Assembly (NCBI GenBank): GCA_949746915.1
Contig: CATKEA010000079.1
Location: 1 to 7,835, forward strand
DNA from: an uncultured Bacilli bacterium
Lineage (GTDB): Bacteria; Bacillota_I; Bacilli_A; RF39; UBA660
Direction: 5' to 3'
DNA length: 7,835 bases
Position 1 is the stretch's first letter, and each line of letters opens with the position of its first letter. The translations under genes were made by a program, and so were the position numbers. Positions 6,761 to 7,835 of this stretch are shown one piece after another. Below the pieces are notes generated by a model. The model was not told the origin of the DNA. It ran no database searches and saw only the letters and a program-made list of their open reading frames with translations.

Positions 6761-7201
6761 TTAGCCTCCTATTCTATATGTTATTTGCAATTGAACTGCA
6801 AACTCACATGTATTAATTGTGGCGTCTTCCATTCCTCCACAATTTAAACATTTTATCGTTTCAATTCCATCTATTTCTGGCAATATGCCTTTTTTATTAT
6901 TAGAATGTATAATGCTTTCAAAAATTTCAAAAAAACCTACATTTTTTAGATTATCTATAACATCTTGACTATATTCCATTCTACTTCTAAACAAATAAAT
7001 ATCTTTATGAATTTCAACTCCAAGTACCCATTGTTCAACTTCACTAGCAGTTGGTATTTTATCTAGTGAATAATTATTGATATCATTTGATAGCATATTA
7101 GCGTTTATTTGATATTTTTTATCTGCAATAATACTATCTATTATTTTAAATAAATATTCTCGTAATTTAGATATTCTTGCATTGTCTAATTCTATTTGCA
7201 T
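6761..7201 (-). CDS. Phage tail terminator-like protein (often misnamed 'chloramphenicol resistance protein')
   Basis: This protein has 146 residues and starts at an ATG overlapping the upstream TAA, with GGGAG about eight bases ahead. It resembles a family of clostridial phage proteins that databases have often mislabelled 'chloramphenicol resistance protein'; they sit exactly here, before the tail tube gene, and are best read as tail terminators capping the tube at the head-proximal end. Support comes from an N-terminal helix (LREYLFKIIDS), the SLDKIPTASEVEQWVLG stretch, the LFRSRMEYSQDVIDNLKNVGFFEIF segment (family 'f.sre.y..d...nl.n.gFye.f'), and a C-terminal beta stretch ending in a Q-L-Q-I-T-Y pattern. 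Cysteines at 118, 121 and 132 are unusual for so small a phage protein. There is no acetyltransferase signature, so a resistance role is not supported. Confidence 0.72.
   Translation of the reverse strand: MQIELDNARISKLREYLFKIIDSIIADKKYQINANMLSNDINNYSLDKIPTASEVEQWVLGVEIHKDIYLFRSRMEYSQDVIDNLKNVGFFEIFESIIHSNNKKGILPEIDGIETIKCLNCGGMEDATINTCEFAVQLQITYRIGG
6765..6770 (-). promoter_or_regulatory. Strong ribosome binding site AGGAGG for the 61-aa gene
   Basis: On the minus strand AGGAGG lies five bases before the ATG at 6759. It is built from the final Gly-Gly codon region of the tail terminator-like gene, so translation of the small gene is initiated within the preceding coding sequence. It is the closest match to the anti-Shine-Dalgarno consensus that I noticed among the gene starts here. 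Confidence 0.8.
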
Positions 7202-7632
7202 TATTTTCTCCCTCTTTTTACAAGTTCTTGAACTTCTTTTTCAATAGTTGGCATATCAGTGCTTATCATTTTCTTATCCCAATATGGTCCAGTTCCTGCC
7301 TTTGTATATACTAAATCTATATTAGTAGGTTCTTTTTTGATGCCTTTTCTACTCCAGTAACCATAATTTTCACTATAGAAAGCGCCTTTTTTATATTTAG
7401 GGTCAACAAATAGCTTGCCTATGTATTGATAATGAGCATAAGACTGTGGATAAACTATTTCGCAAGTGCTACTTATAAATGAGGTAGTTACTAATGTTCC
7501 TTTTCTTTCAGGAACATATTTAGAATTCATATAATATCTACACCGTTCAGCAAAGTATTTATGGGTTGGTCCATATTTTTCAATACCTAAACGTGATTTT
7601 ATAGTATTTACTGGTTTGAAAATAACTTTCAC
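7201..7632 (-). CDS. Minor capsid / neck protein (Minor_capsid_2-like)
   Basis: This protein has 143 residues and a GTG start, with an AGGCGG-type Shine-Dalgarno site inside the end of the previous gene. It resembles the phage 'minor capsid protein' family found in Listeria A118-like and clostridial siphophages (Pfam Minor_capsid_2). The seen hallmarks, in order, are YVPERKGTL (residues about 39-47, family 'YVP..tG.L'), IVYPQSYAHYQYIGK (about 59-73, family 'i.y..pYA.yqYyG'), and GPYWDKKM near residues 115-122 (family 'WD.rm'), followed by a basic tail. The family is thought to be a structural joint component between capsid connector and tail, with an HK97 gp10-like fold suspected by inference. 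The length is normal. The stop TAA overlaps the next ATG by one base. Confidence 0.8.
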   Translation of the reverse strand: MKVIFKPVNTIKSRLGIEKYGPTHKYFAERCRYYMNSKYVPERKGTLVTTSFISSTCEIVYPQSYAHYQYIGKLFVDPKYKKGAFYSENYGYWSRKGIKKEPTNIDLVYTKAGTGPYWDKKMISTDMPTIEKEVQELVKRGRK

Positions 7633-7835
7633 TATTTTCCGCCTATATGAATATGCTGATTGCTACCAGAAGTATTATTAACTACAGAAGCTATGTTATA
7701 GATTTCATAATCTTTTAAATCTAATTGAGTTCTTATATCAAAATCAAGATAACCTTGAACTAGAATATCACCTATTTTAAAGTTTTTTATATTTAAATTA
7801 AGATTTATGTCATAAGGTATTCTTATTTTAACATC
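7632..7835 (-). CDS. Phage head-tail connector-type protein, C-terminal part (5' end outside window)
   Basis: This is an open frame of 67 residues running in from the right edge and ending in TAG; its start lies outside the window. The visible part holds an IRIP motif near its beginning, a GDILVQG turn, a DFDIRTQLDL segment and the ending HIHIGGK. That pattern (IRIP, then 'GD.iV.G', then a closing H-I/K-GGK) resembles small proteins of unknown function lying just before the minor capsid genes in clostridial siphophages (DUF6751-like from memory, not checked). In that place one expects a head-completion or connector protein between portal and tail. The TAG shares its G with the GTG start of the next gene, so the two are almost certainly translated in coupling. 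The reading frame is firm; the role rests mostly on position. Confidence 0.6.
   Translation of the reverse strand, partial: DVKIRIPYDINLNLNIKNFKIGDILVQGYLDFDIRTQLDLKDYEIYNIASVVNNTSGSNQHIHIGGK

Overview
The window is a contiguous piece of the structural (head-to-tail joint plus tail) module of a long-tailed, siphovirus-type phage or prophage. Every gene lies on the minus strand, so the module reads from right (7835) to left (1). The DNA is very AT-rich and codon use leans strongly to A/T. Starts are ATG/GTG/TTG with purine-rich Shine-Dalgarno sites, and TGA is used as a real stop (for example for the Gp15-like and hub genes), so the code is the standard bacterial one and not the Mycoplasma code. 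Protein resemblances point to phages of low-GC Firmicutes, most likely Clostridia or a related gut lineage. No integrase, repressor, lysis gene, host gene or attachment site is visible, so prophage and free phage cannot be told apart here.

Order of transcription: (1) the 3' end of a head-tail connector-type gene (7632-7835); (2) a Minor_capsid_2-like neck protein (7201-7632); (3) a tail-terminator-like protein (6761-7201); (4) a 61-residue unknown (6574-6759); (5) the tail tube subunit (6077-6574), followed by a Rho-independent terminator (6046-6075); (6) a tail assembly chaperone (5537-6016); (7) a Gp15-family protein in an overlapping frame (4963-5544, or from 5595); (8) the tape measure protein (2594-4963); (9) a small distal-tail protein (2202-2585); (10) a tail-hub protein with a C-terminal carbohydrate-binding-like region (245-2200); (11) the 5' end of a further tail-tip or fibre protein (1-248, cut by the window edge).

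Packing is tight: stop and start codons share bases at 7632, 7201, 6574, 4963 and 245-248, and no intergenic gap exceeds about 60 bases. The only real gap, between the tail tube gene and the chaperone, holds the terminator. The tube, needed in many copies, can thus be made in excess of the chaperones, tape measure and tip proteins, which would come from readthrough transcripts.

The system is recognisable and I see no wholly new machinery. The points worth a second look are the internal terminator, the overlapping chaperone/Gp15 frames with an undecided start, the four-cysteine cluster in the tail tube, the very short distal tail protein, and the binding-module fusion on the hub.
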